Shown here piece after piece: positions 18,338 to 25,630 of a DNA stretch of 56,139 bases. The stretch is from Pseudomonas defluvii (GTDB taxonomy: Bacteria > Pseudomonadota > Gammaproteobacteria > Pseudomonadales > Pseudomonadaceae). Every line of letters starts with the position of its first letter. Positions within the stretch are counted from its first letter, which is position 1. The stretch lies in the NCBI RefSeq assembly GCF_001695625.1, contig NZ_MBPN01000026.1, forward strand, positions 1 to 56,139, given 5' to 3'. A program made the translations under genes and the position numbers. The notes beneath the pieces are model-generated. The model ran no database searches. It was not told the origin of the DNA and worked only from the letters and a program-made list of their open reading frames with translations.

Positions 18338-19207
18338 ATGAGTCAAGAAACGCCGTACATTTTCGACGCCAGCGCTGCCAACTTCGATCAGCTGGTGATC
18401 GCCAACTCCCATCACAAACCGGTGCTGGTGGATTTCTGGGCCGAATGGTGTGCGCCGTGCAAAGCGCTGATGCCGCTGCTTGCACAAATCACGGAGAGCT
18501 ACCACGGCGAGCTGCTGCTGGCCAAGGTCAACTGTGACATCGAACAGGATATCGTTGCACGCTTCGGTATCCGCAGCCTGCCGACCGTAGTGCTGTTCAA
18601 GGATGGTCAACCGGTTGATGGCTTCGCGGGTGCCCAGCCCGAGTCGGCAATCCGAGCGCTGCTCGAGCCTCATGTTCAAATGCCGCCACCAGCCGCCGAC
18701 CCTATGGTGCTGGCTCAGGCACTGTTTTCTGAAGGGCGCTTTGGTGAAGCCGAGACCACCCTCAAGGCACTGCTCACTGAAGACAACAGCAATGCCGGTG
18801 CACTGATTCTCTACGCCCGCTGCCTGGCAGAACGCGGTGAGCTGGGCGAAGCCCAGACCGTCCTCGATGCCGTGAAAAGCGATGAGCACAAGGCCGCACT
18901 GGCAGGCGCCAAAGCCCAGTTGACCTTCCTGCGGCAAGTGGTGGACTTGCCTGACGCCGCCACCCTCAAGACACGCCTGGCGCAGAATGCAGAGGATGAT
19001 GAAGCGCTTTACCAGCTGGCGATTCACCAACTGTCACGCCAGCAATACGAAGCGGCGCTAGAGGCACTGCTGAAACTGTTCGTGCGCAACCGTGGCTATG
19101 ACGGTGGCCTGCCGCACAAGACATTGCTGCAGGTGTTCGACCTGCTCGGCAATGATCACCCGCTGGTGGGTACCTATCGACGCAAACTGTTTGCAGCGCT
19201 GTACTAA
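18338..19207 (+). CDS. cnoX: chaperedoxin CnoX (YbbN), thioredoxin-TPR protein
   Basis: A 289-residue protein with an N-terminal thioredoxin domain (about 1-110; FWAEWCAPCKALMPLL) and a C-terminal helical TPR-like region (ALFSEGRFGEAETTLKALL, RCLAERGELGEAQTVLDAV). CnoX proteins hold oxidised or unfolding clients and hand them to GroEL or DnaK. E. coli CnoX lacks the active-site cysteine pair, but here WCAPC is intact, so thiol-disulphide activity is likely. Confidence 0.92.
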   Translation: MSQETPYIFDASAANFDQLVIANSHHKPVLVDFWAEWCAPCKALMPLLAQITESYHGELLLAKVNCDIEQDIVARFGIRSLPTVVLFKDGQPVDGFAGAQPESAIRALLEPHVQMPPPAADPMVLAQALFSEGRFGEAETTLKALLTEDNSNAGALILYARCLAERGELGEAQTVLDAVKSDEHKAALAGAKAQLTFLRQVVDLPDAATLKTRLAQNAEDDEALYQLAIHQLSRQQYEAALEALLKLFVRNRGYDGGLPHKTLLQVFDLLGNDHPLVGTYRRKLFAALY

Positions 19208-19213
19208 GCAGCC

Positions 19214-19268
19214 TATCGCTGGCGCCTGCACACGCGGCAGGCGCCGGACGCTCATCCAAGCCAGCGAT
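19214..19268 (+). terminator. GC-rich hairpin downstream of cnoX
   Basis: GGCGCCTGC/GCAGGCGCC pairs around a seven-base loop just after the cnoX stop. An outer pair, TATCGCTGG/CCAGCGATA, spans the same region and ends inside the convergent gene. There is no T run, so termination strength is doubtful. Confidence 0.45.
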
Positions 19269-19596
19269 ACACCGGCGCATCCGCCCCGCTTTCAACCTTC
19301 ACCTGTGCACTGTGGCGCAAGCGCACCAGCAGTCGCTTGCCGGCCGCCGTACTGCCAGCAAGCGCAGCCAAGCCTTCCAACAACGCCGGCCCATTGAGCT
19401 GCCCGGCCTGACGCAACAAGGTCAGCGCCGCTTGCCACTGCACATCATCCGGACGCACGCTCGACACACTGGCTTCGGTAGGCGGAGTCGCGGGCAGAGC
19501 ACGTTCCGGATGCCCACCCAACTGCGCCCACTCGGCCGGATCAAGTTCGAGTGTCAGGTCCACCGGCCAGTCACCAATATGTCCACGAATACGCAC
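19252..19596 (-). CDS. small protein of unknown function
   Basis: A 114-residue soluble protein beginning VRIRGHIGDWPVDLTLELDPAEWAQL, followed by a low-complexity Ala/Pro/Ser spacer and a helical C-terminal domain (WQAALTLLRQAGQLNGPALLEGLAALAG). The GTG at 19596 is chosen because AAGGAG lies seven bases before it; the frame continues to 19701, but that part would overlap the Zur-type site and has no coding look. I do not recognise a family. It is divergent from the zinc locus. Confidence 0.65.
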   Translation of the reverse strand: MRIRGHIGDWPVDLTLELDPAEWAQLGGHPERALPATPPTEASVSSVRPDDVQWQAALTLLRQAGQLNGPALLEGLAALAGSTAAGKRLLVRLRHSAQVKVESGADAPVYRWLG

Positions 19597-19677
19597 AGGC
19601 CTCTCCTTCAGATCATCCGATAGCCCATGCTCCCACGGCAACAGGCTGCCGCCAAGCACACTGGCAACCACTCGACA

Positions 19678-19693
19678 ACTTGTTATAACATTG
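19678..19693 (+). promoter_or_regulatory. candidate Zur box
   Basis: The palindrome TGTTATAACA (19681-19690) matches the core of gammaproteobacterial Zur operators and lies 36 bases before the start of the DUF2796 gene. The flanks (ACT and TTG) fit less well than the longest consensus. The P. aeruginosa orthologous locus (PA4063-PA4066) is known to respond to zinc limitation, which supports the call. Confidence 0.6.
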
Positions 19694-19726
19694 CGATTCA
19701 AGCCCCACCTCTACGGAGACCGTTCC

Positions 19727-20302
19727 ATGCGCCGTCTGCTGCTCGCCTTGCCGTTTGCCCTGTTGCCACTCACGGCAGCACACGCCGAGAAAGACCATGA
19801 TCATGCCCATGGCAGCCTTGACGCCCATGAGCATGGCGTGGCGCATCTCAATGTCGTGCTCGATGACAAGACACTTGAGCTGGAACTGGAAAGCCCAGCC
19901 ATGAACCTCGTGGGCTTTGAGCATGCGGCCATCAGTGCGGCCGACAAGGCCAAGGTCGCGGCCGTCCGCAAACAACTGGAGCAGCCGCTGACGCTGTTTG
20001 GCTTGGCCAATGCGGCGCAGTGCACGGAAACCGACGAAGCCCTGGAAAGCCCATTGTTCGGTGATACCCCATCTGACGATGACGCCACCGATGATCACCA
20101 CGCCGCCCACGAAGACGAACACAGCGAGATCCACGCCCATTACCAACTGACCTGTGAACAGCCAGGCAAACTGGCCAACCTGGATTTGGGCCCACTGTTC
20201 AAAACCTTCCCCGCCACTCAGAAAATTACGGTGCAGTTGATCGGCCCCAATGGCCAGAAAGGCCTGGAAGCAACCCCGAACAAGGCCATGGTTGCGTTCT
20301 GA
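19727..20302 (+). CDS. DUF2796 periplasmic zinc-binding protein, ZrgA-like
   Basis: The 191-residue protein has a signal peptide ending TAAHA and a mature N-terminus rich in histidine (EKDHDHAHGSLDAHEHGVAH). A second acidic and His-rich loop follows near the middle (DDHHAAHEDEHSEIHAHY). These are typical metal-binding stretches. ZrgA of Vibrio, of the same family, takes part in zinc uptake. The ATG at 19727 is chosen because the signal peptide begins there. It is the first gene of a four-gene run with an ABC ATPase, a permease and a DUF3299 protein. Confidence 0.88.
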   Translation: MRRLLLALPFALLPLTAAHAEKDHDHAHGSLDAHEHGVAHLNVVLDDKTLELELESPAMNLVGFEHAAISAADKAKVAAVRKQLEQPLTLFGLANAAQCTETDEALESPLFGDTPSDDDATDDHHAAHEDEHSEIHAHYQLTCEQPGKLANLDLGPLFKTFPATQKITVQLIGPNGQKGLEATPNKAMVAF

Positions 20303-21022
20303 ATGCGCCAGCCACTGATCGAGTTGACAGACCTGGCGTTCGCCTGGCCGGGCCATCCACCCTTGCTGGATATCCCGGCCTTCCATTTGGATACGGGTGA
20401 ATCGCTATTCCTCAAAGGCCCCAGTGGTAGCGGAAAAACCACCCTGCTCGGCCTGCTTGGTGGCGTGCAGCAACCTGACCACGGCAGCATTCGCCTGCTC
20501 GGTCAGACGCTGAGCACGCTCAAGCAAGGCGCTCGCGATCGCTTTCGCGTTGACCATACCGGCTACATCTTCCAGCAGTTCAACCTGCTGCCGTTTCTCT
20601 CGGTCCGCGAAAACGTCGAACTGCCCTGCCGCTTCTCCAAGGTTCGCGCAGCCAAGGCCTGTGAGCGCTACGGCAGCGTCGATCAGGCTGCCGCCAGCCT
20701 GCTGGCTCATCTGGGCCTGAAAGACCCCGCCTTGTTGATGCGTCGTGCCGACAGCCTATCGATTGGCCAGCAGCAACGCGTCGCCGCAGCCCGCGCATTG
20801 ATTGGCCAACCTGAGCTGGTGATCGCCGACGAGCCAACCTCAGCCCTCGATGCTGACAGTCGTGAGGCGTTTATCCGCTTGCTGTTCGCAGAGTGCAGAG
20901 CGGCCGGCTCCAGTTTGCTGTTTGTCAGCCATGACCAGAGCCTGGCGCCCTTGTTCGACCGCCACCTGTCACTGTCAGAACTCAACCGCGCGGCCCGTCC
21001 GGCCAATGACCTGGAGGCCTGA
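20303..21022 (+). CDS. ABC transporter ATP-binding protein
   Basis: The 239-residue ATPase has Walker A GPSGSGKTT (39-47), a Q-loop in YIFQQFNLLPFLSV, the signature LSIGQQQRVAAARAL and Walker B LVIADEPTSALD. The FNLLPFLSVRENVELP pattern is that of the LolD/MacB class, which drives mechanotransmission or lipoprotein export rather than solute import. It starts directly after the stop of the DUF2796 gene and shares the TGATG stop/start with the permease. Its link to zinc comes only from context. Confidence 0.93.
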   Translation: MRQPLIELTDLAFAWPGHPPLLDIPAFHLDTGESLFLKGPSGSGKTTLLGLLGGVQQPDHGSIRLLGQTLSTLKQGARDRFRVDHTGYIFQQFNLLPFLSVRENVELPCRFSKVRAAKACERYGSVDQAAASLLAHLGLKDPALLMRRADSLSIGQQQRVAAARALIGQPELVIADEPTSALDADSREAFIRLLFAECRAAGSSLLFVSHDQSLAPLFDRHLSLSELNRAARPANDLEA

Positions 21023-22287
21023 TGTACCTGCTACGCCTTGCACTGGCCAGCCTGGCCAATCGACGCTTCACTGCCTTCCTGACCGCCTTCGCCATTGCTT
21101 TGTCTGTATGCCTGCTGCTGGCAGTGGAACGCGTACGCACTGAAGCCCGCGCCAGCTTCGCCAGCACCATCAGTGGCACCGACCTGATCGTCGGCGCACG
21201 CTCCGGCTCGGTGAACCTGCTGCTGTATTCGGTGTTTCGCATTGGCAATGCCACCAACAACATTCGCTGGGACAGCTATGAGCATTACGCCAGTGACCCG
21301 CGGGTGAAATGGGCGATTCCGATTTCCTTGGGTGACTCGCACCGTGGCTACCGCGTGATGGGCACTTCCGAAGCCTACTTTGAGCACTACCAGTATGGCC
21401 ACAAGCAATCCTTGCAACTGGCTCAAGGCCGCGCCTTTACCGATGACCCGTTTGAAGTGGTACTGGGCGCCGAAGTCGCGCAGGCCCTGCATTACACCCT
21501 GGGCGACAAGCTGGTACTGGCTCACGGCGTGGCGGCAATCAGCCTGGTCAAACATGACGACAAGCCGTTCACGGTAGTCGGTATTCTGCAGCGGACCGGC
21601 ACACCGGTAGACCGCACACTGCACATCAGCCTGGGCGGCATGGAGGCGATCCACGTTGACTGGCACAACGGTGTTCCCGCACGCGGGGCCGGTCGTGTCA
21701 GCGCCGATCAGGCGCGCAACATGGACCTGACGCCCAGTGCCATTACCGCGTTCATGCTCGGCCTGAACAACAAAATCGCCACCTTTGCTCTGCAACGCGA
21801 GATCAGCGAGTACCGCAATGAACCACTGCAGGCCATTCTGCCAGGCGTCGCCCTGCAGGAACTGTGGAGCCTGATGAGCACTGCCGAGCAGGCGCTGTTC
21901 GTGGTATCCCTGTTTGTCGTGCTGACCGGCCTGATAGGCATGCTGACCGCCATTCTCACCAGCCTGAACGAACGACGCCGGGAAATGGCCATACTGCGCT
22001 CGGTGGGTGCCCGCCCTTGGCACATCGCCGGCCTGCTGGTACTGGAAGCCTTTGCGTTGTCGGTTGCAGGCATACTCGCAGGCCTGTCCCTGCTTTACCT
22101 GGGTATCGCCCTGGCCCAAGGGTATGTGCAAGCCAACTATGGCCTGTACCTGCCACTGGCCTGGCCCAGCAGCCACGAATGGACATTGCTGGCAATCATC
22201 CTGGGCGCCGCGCTATTGATGGGCAGCGTGCCCGCTTGGCGTGCCTATCGGCAGTCACTGGCGGACGGTCTGTCGATTCACTTATGA
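21022..22287 (+). CDS. FtsX/MacB-like ABC transporter permease
   Basis: The 421-residue membrane protein has one N-terminal membrane segment (FTAFLTAFAIALSVCLLLAV), a large periplasmic domain of about 220 residues, and three C-terminal segments with the FtsX pattern (ALFVVSLFVVLTGLIGMLTAILTSLNERRREMAILRSVGA). The cytoplasmic ERRREMAILRSVGA motif couples to LolD-type ATPases. It forms a transporter with the preceding ATPase. Confidence 0.92.
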   Translation: MYLLRLALASLANRRFTAFLTAFAIALSVCLLLAVERVRTEARASFASTISGTDLIVGARSGSVNLLLYSVFRIGNATNNIRWDSYEHYASDPRVKWAIPISLGDSHRGYRVMGTSEAYFEHYQYGHKQSLQLAQGRAFTDDPFEVVLGAEVAQALHYTLGDKLVLAHGVAAISLVKHDDKPFTVVGILQRTGTPVDRTLHISLGGMEAIHVDWHNGVPARGAGRVSADQARNMDLTPSAITAFMLGLNNKIATFALQREISEYRNEPLQAILPGVALQELWSLMSTAEQALFVVSLFVVLTGLIGMLTAILTSLNERRREMAILRSVGARPWHIAGLLVLEAFALSVAGILAGLSLLYLGIALAQGYVQANYGLYLPLAWPSSHEWTLLAIILGAALLMGSVPAWRAYRQSLADGLSIHL

Positions 22288-22811
22288 GACCAATACCCAT
22301 GGCCCGCGCCTTGTTCTTGTTGCTACTGGTTGCCACACCGCTGTGGGCGGGCGAACCCCGCACCCTGGAATGGCCACAGCTGATCCCTCCTGGCGCACCG
22401 GTGATCGAGCCGCAGATGGCACCCTTGCATGACCTGTCACAACTGGGCAATGCGCTGGCGGCAGAGAGTGCCCCGGCAGCGCACCAGCAAGCACCGGATG
22501 CGCCGGTCGTCCAGGCGCTGGACGGTCAGCAGGTCAAGCTACCTGGCTACATCGTACCGCTGGAGGTCAACGAGGAGGGGCGTACGACTGAGTTCCTTCT
22601 GGTGCCTTACTACGGCGCGTGCATTCATGTGCCTCCGCCCCCGTCCAACCAGATCGTGCATGTGGTCAGTGAGCTCGGCATCAAGGTCGAGGAGCTTTAC
22701 CAGCCGTACTGGATCGAAGGCCCGATGCGTGTCCAGTCGTCGAGCAGTGAGCTGGCTGAAGCGGGTTATCAGATGGACGCCGAGAAAATCTACGCCTATG
22801 AACTACAATAA
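22284..22811 (+). CDS. DUF3299 exported protein
   Basis: The 175-residue product has a signal peptide (ALFLLLLVATPLWAG) and the conserved DUF3299 core: GQQVKLPGYIVPLEVN, then LLVPYYGACIHVPPPPSNQI. It is the fourth gene of the zinc-type locus and overlaps the permease stop by four bases (ATGA at 22284); a second ATG at 22299 is also possible. The conserved Cys and His in GACIHVPPPP could bind a metal, but this is inference. Confidence 0.88.
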   Translation: MRPIPMARALFLLLLVATPLWAGEPRTLEWPQLIPPGAPVIEPQMAPLHDLSQLGNALAAESAPAAHQQAPDAPVVQALDGQQVKLPGYIVPLEVNEEGRTTEFLLVPYYGACIHVPPPPSNQIVHVVSELGIKVEELYQPYWIEGPMRVQSSSSELAEAGYQMDAEKIYAYELQ

Positions 22812-22841
22812 CAGCCGCTCTGGAGCGCTATCGCGGTTTCA

Positions 22842-22855
22842 TTGAGCTGAGTCAA
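22842..22855 (+). promoter_or_regulatory. candidate ANR (FNR-type) box upstream of oprG
   Basis: TTGAGCTGAGTCAA has both TTGA and TCAA half-sites with the correct six-base spacing. Its centre lies 30 bases before TACCAT (22878-22883), which would be the -10 box of an ANR-activated promoter with the site at about -41.5. P. aeruginosa oprG is known to be ANR-dependent. Confidence 0.6.
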
Positions 22856-22920
22856 ATTCTCCCCGCTGCTGGCTCTTTACCATTGGCACATTACATTCTA
22901 AATGTCCTTTGGGAGCTTCC

Positions 22921-23598
22921 ATGAACAAGTCCTTGCTTGGCGCCTCGCTGATTGCCCTGGCGCTTACAGCCCCTGTTGCCCACGCCCACAAGGCGGGTGA
23001 GTTTATTATGCGTGCTGGCGCTATCACCACCGCTCCTAACGAAGACAGCGGCAACCTCAAGCTGGACGGCAACAAGGTTCCCGGCACCAAAGCGACGCTG
23101 GACAGCGATACCCAACTGGGCTTGACCTTCGCCTACATGCTGACCGACCACGTTGGCCTGGAACTGCTGGCAGCGACGCCATTCCAGCACACCGTTAGCG
23201 TCAAGGGCGCAGGCCTGGACGGCAAACTGGGCGACATCAAGCAACTGCCACCGACCCTGTCGCTGCAGTACTACCCGCTTGACGCGAGCTCCAAGTTCCA
23301 GCCGTATGCCGGTATCGGCCTGAACTACACCATGTTCTTCGATGAAGACCTGAGCAGCAACCGCAAGGCCCAGGGCTTCAGCAACCTGAAACTGAAGGAC
23401 TCGGTGGGCCTGGCTGGCCAACTGGGCATGGACTACATGCTGACCGACAACTTCCTGGTCAACGCTGCGGTCTGGTATATCGACATCGACACCGAGGCCA
23501 GCATTGATGGCCCGAGCGCGCTGACCGTAGGCAAGACCAAGGTCGACGTGGATGTCGATCCATGGGTCTACATGGTCGGCGTCGGCTACAAGTTCTAA
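22921..23598 (+). CDS. oprG: outer membrane protein OprG (OmpW family)
   Basis: A 225-residue beta-barrel protein with a signal peptide (SLIALALTAPVAHA), OmpW-type segments (GLTFAYMLTDHVGLELLAATPF, PPTLSLQYYP, YAGIGLNYTMFF) and a terminal aromatic residue (VGVGYKF). OmpW proteins form eight-stranded barrels that let small hydrophobic molecules across the outer membrane. The ATG at 22921 has GGGAG upstream. It follows the zinc locus, but the gap and its own ANR-like box indicate independent transcription. Confidence 0.95.
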   Translation: MNKSLLGASLIALALTAPVAHAHKAGEFIMRAGAITTAPNEDSGNLKLDGNKVPGTKATLDSDTQLGLTFAYMLTDHVGLELLAATPFQHTVSVKGAGLDGKLGDIKQLPPTLSLQYYPLDASSKFQPYAGIGLNYTMFFDEDLSSNRKAQGFSNLKLKDSVGLAGQLGMDYMLTDNFLVNAAVWYIDIDTEASIDGPSALTVGKTKVDVDVDPWVYMVGVGYKF

Positions 23599-23613
23599 GG
23601 CTTGGCCTTAATC

Positions 23614-23644
23614 AAAAAACGGCGATTAAATCGCCGTTTTTTTG
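23614..23644 (+). terminator. rho-independent terminator of oprG
   Basis: AAACGGCGATT/AATCGCCGTTT forms a stem with a very small loop followed by a run of T. The A run on the other side makes it usable for the convergent minus-strand gene as well. Confidence 0.88.
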
Positions 23645-23646
23645 TT

Positions 23647-24576
23647 TCAGCGCCCCAGAAGCCGGGCAAGGCCTTCGGCCATTGGCGTAGGTTCGGGAAA
23701 GCGGAAGCGCTGCAGCAGACGGGTATTGTCTGCACGCGAATGGCGGATATCGCCAGAACGCGCAGGCCCATGAGTGATCGCAGGCAAGCTGCCGACCACC
23801 GTTTTCAGGGCAGCCAACAGTTGGTTCAACGAGGTGGCCTGATTCAAGCCGACGTTCACTGCACCCTCTTCCACCTGATCCAGCGTCAGCGCCTGCAGCA
23901 TCACACTCACCAGATCACCGACATAGACGAAGTCGCGGGTCTGCTCGCCATCACCAAACACAGTAATGGGCTGCCCGCTGAGCGCCCGCTCGCTGAAGAT
24001 GCTGATCACGCCCGAATACGGCGATGAAGGGTCCTGGCGCGGACCGAAAATATTGAAGAAGCGAAACACTACGGGCTCCAGGCCATGCTGACGGCGGTAG
24101 AAGTCCAGGTAGTGTTCACTGGCCAACTTATCCACAGCATAAGGCGTGAGGGGCGCCTTGGGCGTCTCCTCACTGATCGATTCGCCTTCACCGTTGTTGC
24201 CATACACGGCTGCACTGGAGGCAAAGAGCACCCGCCGAATGCCGGCCAGGCGCATGGCCTCGCACACATTCAGGGTGCCGATGAAATTGCTCTGGTGAGT
24301 TTTCACCGGGTCTTCGACCGACGCCTGGACCGAGGCCACCGCAGCCAGGTGAACCACCGCCTGGCACCCTGCCGCCGCCTGGGCGACCAGCGCCGCGTCA
24401 GCGACATCGCCTTCGATCAGTTGCAGCTTGGGGTGCTGCAACTGCAGGTTGCTGCGCTTGCCGGTGGACAGGTCATCCAGTACCCGCACCGCGTAGCCGT
24501 TTGCCAACAGCGCGTCGCTCAAGTGAGAGCCGATGAAGCCTGCGCCGCCGGTAATCAGAATAGGTGCATCAGCCAT
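23647..24576 (-). CDS. NAD-dependent sugar-nucleotide epimerase/dehydratase (SDR)
   Basis: A 309-residue extended SDR with the Rossmann motif ITGGAGFIGSHL at the N-terminus, DDLSTGKRSNL, HLAAVASV and the catalytic YAVDKLASEHYL (YxxxK). It is closest in pattern to UDP-glucose 4-epimerases and related WbpP-like enzymes. The ATG at 24576 is chosen because the Rossmann strand starts seven residues later. It overlaps the preceding gene by eight bases. The exact sugar cannot be assigned. Confidence 0.85.
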   Translation of the reverse strand: MADAPILITGGAGFIGSHLSDALLANGYAVRVLDDLSTGKRSNLQLQHPKLQLIEGDVADAALVAQAAAGCQAVVHLAAVASVQASVEDPVKTHQSNFIGTLNVCEAMRLAGIRRVLFASSAAVYGNNGEGESISEETPKAPLTPYAVDKLASEHYLDFYRRQHGLEPVVFRFFNIFGPRQDPSSPYSGVISIFSERALSGQPITVFGDGEQTRDFVYVGDLVSVMLQALTLDQVEEGAVNVGLNQATSLNQLLAALKTVVGSLPAITHGPARSGDIRHSRADNTRLLQRFRFPEPTPMAEGLARLLGR

Positions 24577-25453
24577 GTCGGTAGAATCGATCCAGTAGTG
24601 TCGGCAGGCCAGCACGCCAGGCGCGCGGCTTGATACCGAAGGTGTGCAGAATTTTCTTGCAGGCCAGTACCGCGTGCTGTGGCTCTTCAGCCGCATCCGG
24701 GCGTGCCGCGTGCGCCTGTGCAGTCGGTGCTTCGACAGCAAGCTTGTGAAGCTGCGAGGCCTCACTGAGGATCGCCTGGCCTAGCGCGAGCGGCGTAGTC
24801 GCCTCATTGCCCGCGTAATGGTAAGTGCCCCACAGTGGGGCCGCGCAATCCAGCTGCTTGAGCACGGAGAGAATGACCCGTGCGGCATCATCGACCGGCG
24901 TCGGGTTTCCACGCCGGTCGTCCGCCAGCAGTAACTCCTGAGCCTGTTCGGCGCGCGTCAGGAAGCGCCCAAGAACGCCGTCCAGGCTTTCGTCGAGCAA
25001 CCAGCCAAAGCGCAGCAGTACATGCTGCGGGCAGGTGGCGCGGACGCTCTGCTCGATCCGCCAGAGCGCTTGCCCGCGCAGGCCCAACGGCACTGGCTCG
25101 TCCTTCTCACTGTAGGCCGTGGCCCGAGAGCCATCGAACACGCGATAGCTGGAAGGCTGTACCAGGATAATGCCGTGGTGCTGGCACAGCTCAGCCAGAC
25201 GCTCTACCGAGCGCTCCTGCTGTGCCAGTCGTTGCTCGCTGACCGACTCGGCCTGAAACCAGTCGAAATAATAAGCCAGATTCACCAACGCATCGGGGCG
25301 GGTGTCATCCAGTAACTGGGTCAGGCTGGCAGCGTCCCACCCCTTATCCGGCGGACGCGGCGCCAGAAAGCCGATGTCTTCCTCGGCTCCAAGGCGAATC
25401 AGCGCTTGCCCGAGGGCACTTCCACCACCCAACAGCATCAGGCGCATTCGCAT
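24569..25453 (-). CDS. sugar-nucleotide reductase-like protein (RmlD-like SDR)
   Basis: The 294-residue protein begins MRMRLMLLGGGSALGQALIRL, a Rossmann motif, and shows RPDALVNLAYYFDWFQAE, VQPSSYRVFDG and DDRRGNPTPVDDAARVI, the pattern of dTDP-4-dehydrorhamnose reductases. At the usual YxxxK site the sequence is GLRGQALWRIEQSVRA, lacking the catalytic Tyr-x3-Lys, so activity may be altered. The frame upstream of 25453 runs through tRNA-Sec and is not coding. It lies just downstream of selC. Confidence 0.75.
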   Translation of the reverse strand: MRMRLMLLGGGSALGQALIRLGAEEDIGFLAPRPPDKGWDAASLTQLLDDTRPDALVNLAYYFDWFQAESVSEQRLAQQERSVERLAELCQHHGIILVQPSSYRVFDGSRATAYSEKDEPVPLGLRGQALWRIEQSVRATCPQHVLLRFGWLLDESLDGVLGRFLTRAEQAQELLLADDRRGNPTPVDDAARVILSVLKQLDCAAPLWGTYHYAGNEATTPLALGQAILSEASQLHKLAVEAPTAQAHAARPDAAEEPQHAVLACKKILHTFGIKPRAWRAGLPTLLDRFYRHG

Positions 25454-25531
25454 AGAGTCAGCAGGTCCGGTCAGAAATAGGGGAAAGCGGATATTTTGCG
25501 GCTTCCTGCGGGGGATGTCCAACCTGCGGGT

Positions 25532-25627
25532 TGGCGGAAGGCAGCGGGAGTCGAACCTGCCCGGGAACGGCTGCCGTCCCCAACCGGGTTTGAAGCCCGG
25601 CCGCGCCACCGGGCGCGATTGCCTTCC
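25532..25627 (-). tRNA. selC: tRNA-Sec (anticodon UCA), CCA encoded
   Basis: A 96-base tRNA on the minus strand with an 8-bp acceptor stem (GGAAGGCA/TGCCTTCC), a long D stem (GCGC/GCGC around CCGGTG), anticodon stem CCGGG/CCCGG around CTTCAAA (TCA anticodon at 25591-25593), a long extra arm and T loop TTCGACT. These are the marks of bacterial selenocysteine tRNA; the E. coli homologue is closely similar. The T stem has one apparent A-C mismatch (GCAGG/CCCGC). It starts three bases after the selB stop, so it may be processed from the selAB transcript. Confidence 0.95.
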
Positions 25628-25630
25628 TTG

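Noticed and set aside
25448..25609. N-terminal extension of the SDR reductase-like gene up to 25609
   Set aside because: This part of the frame runs through the tRNA-Sec gene and is not protein coding.
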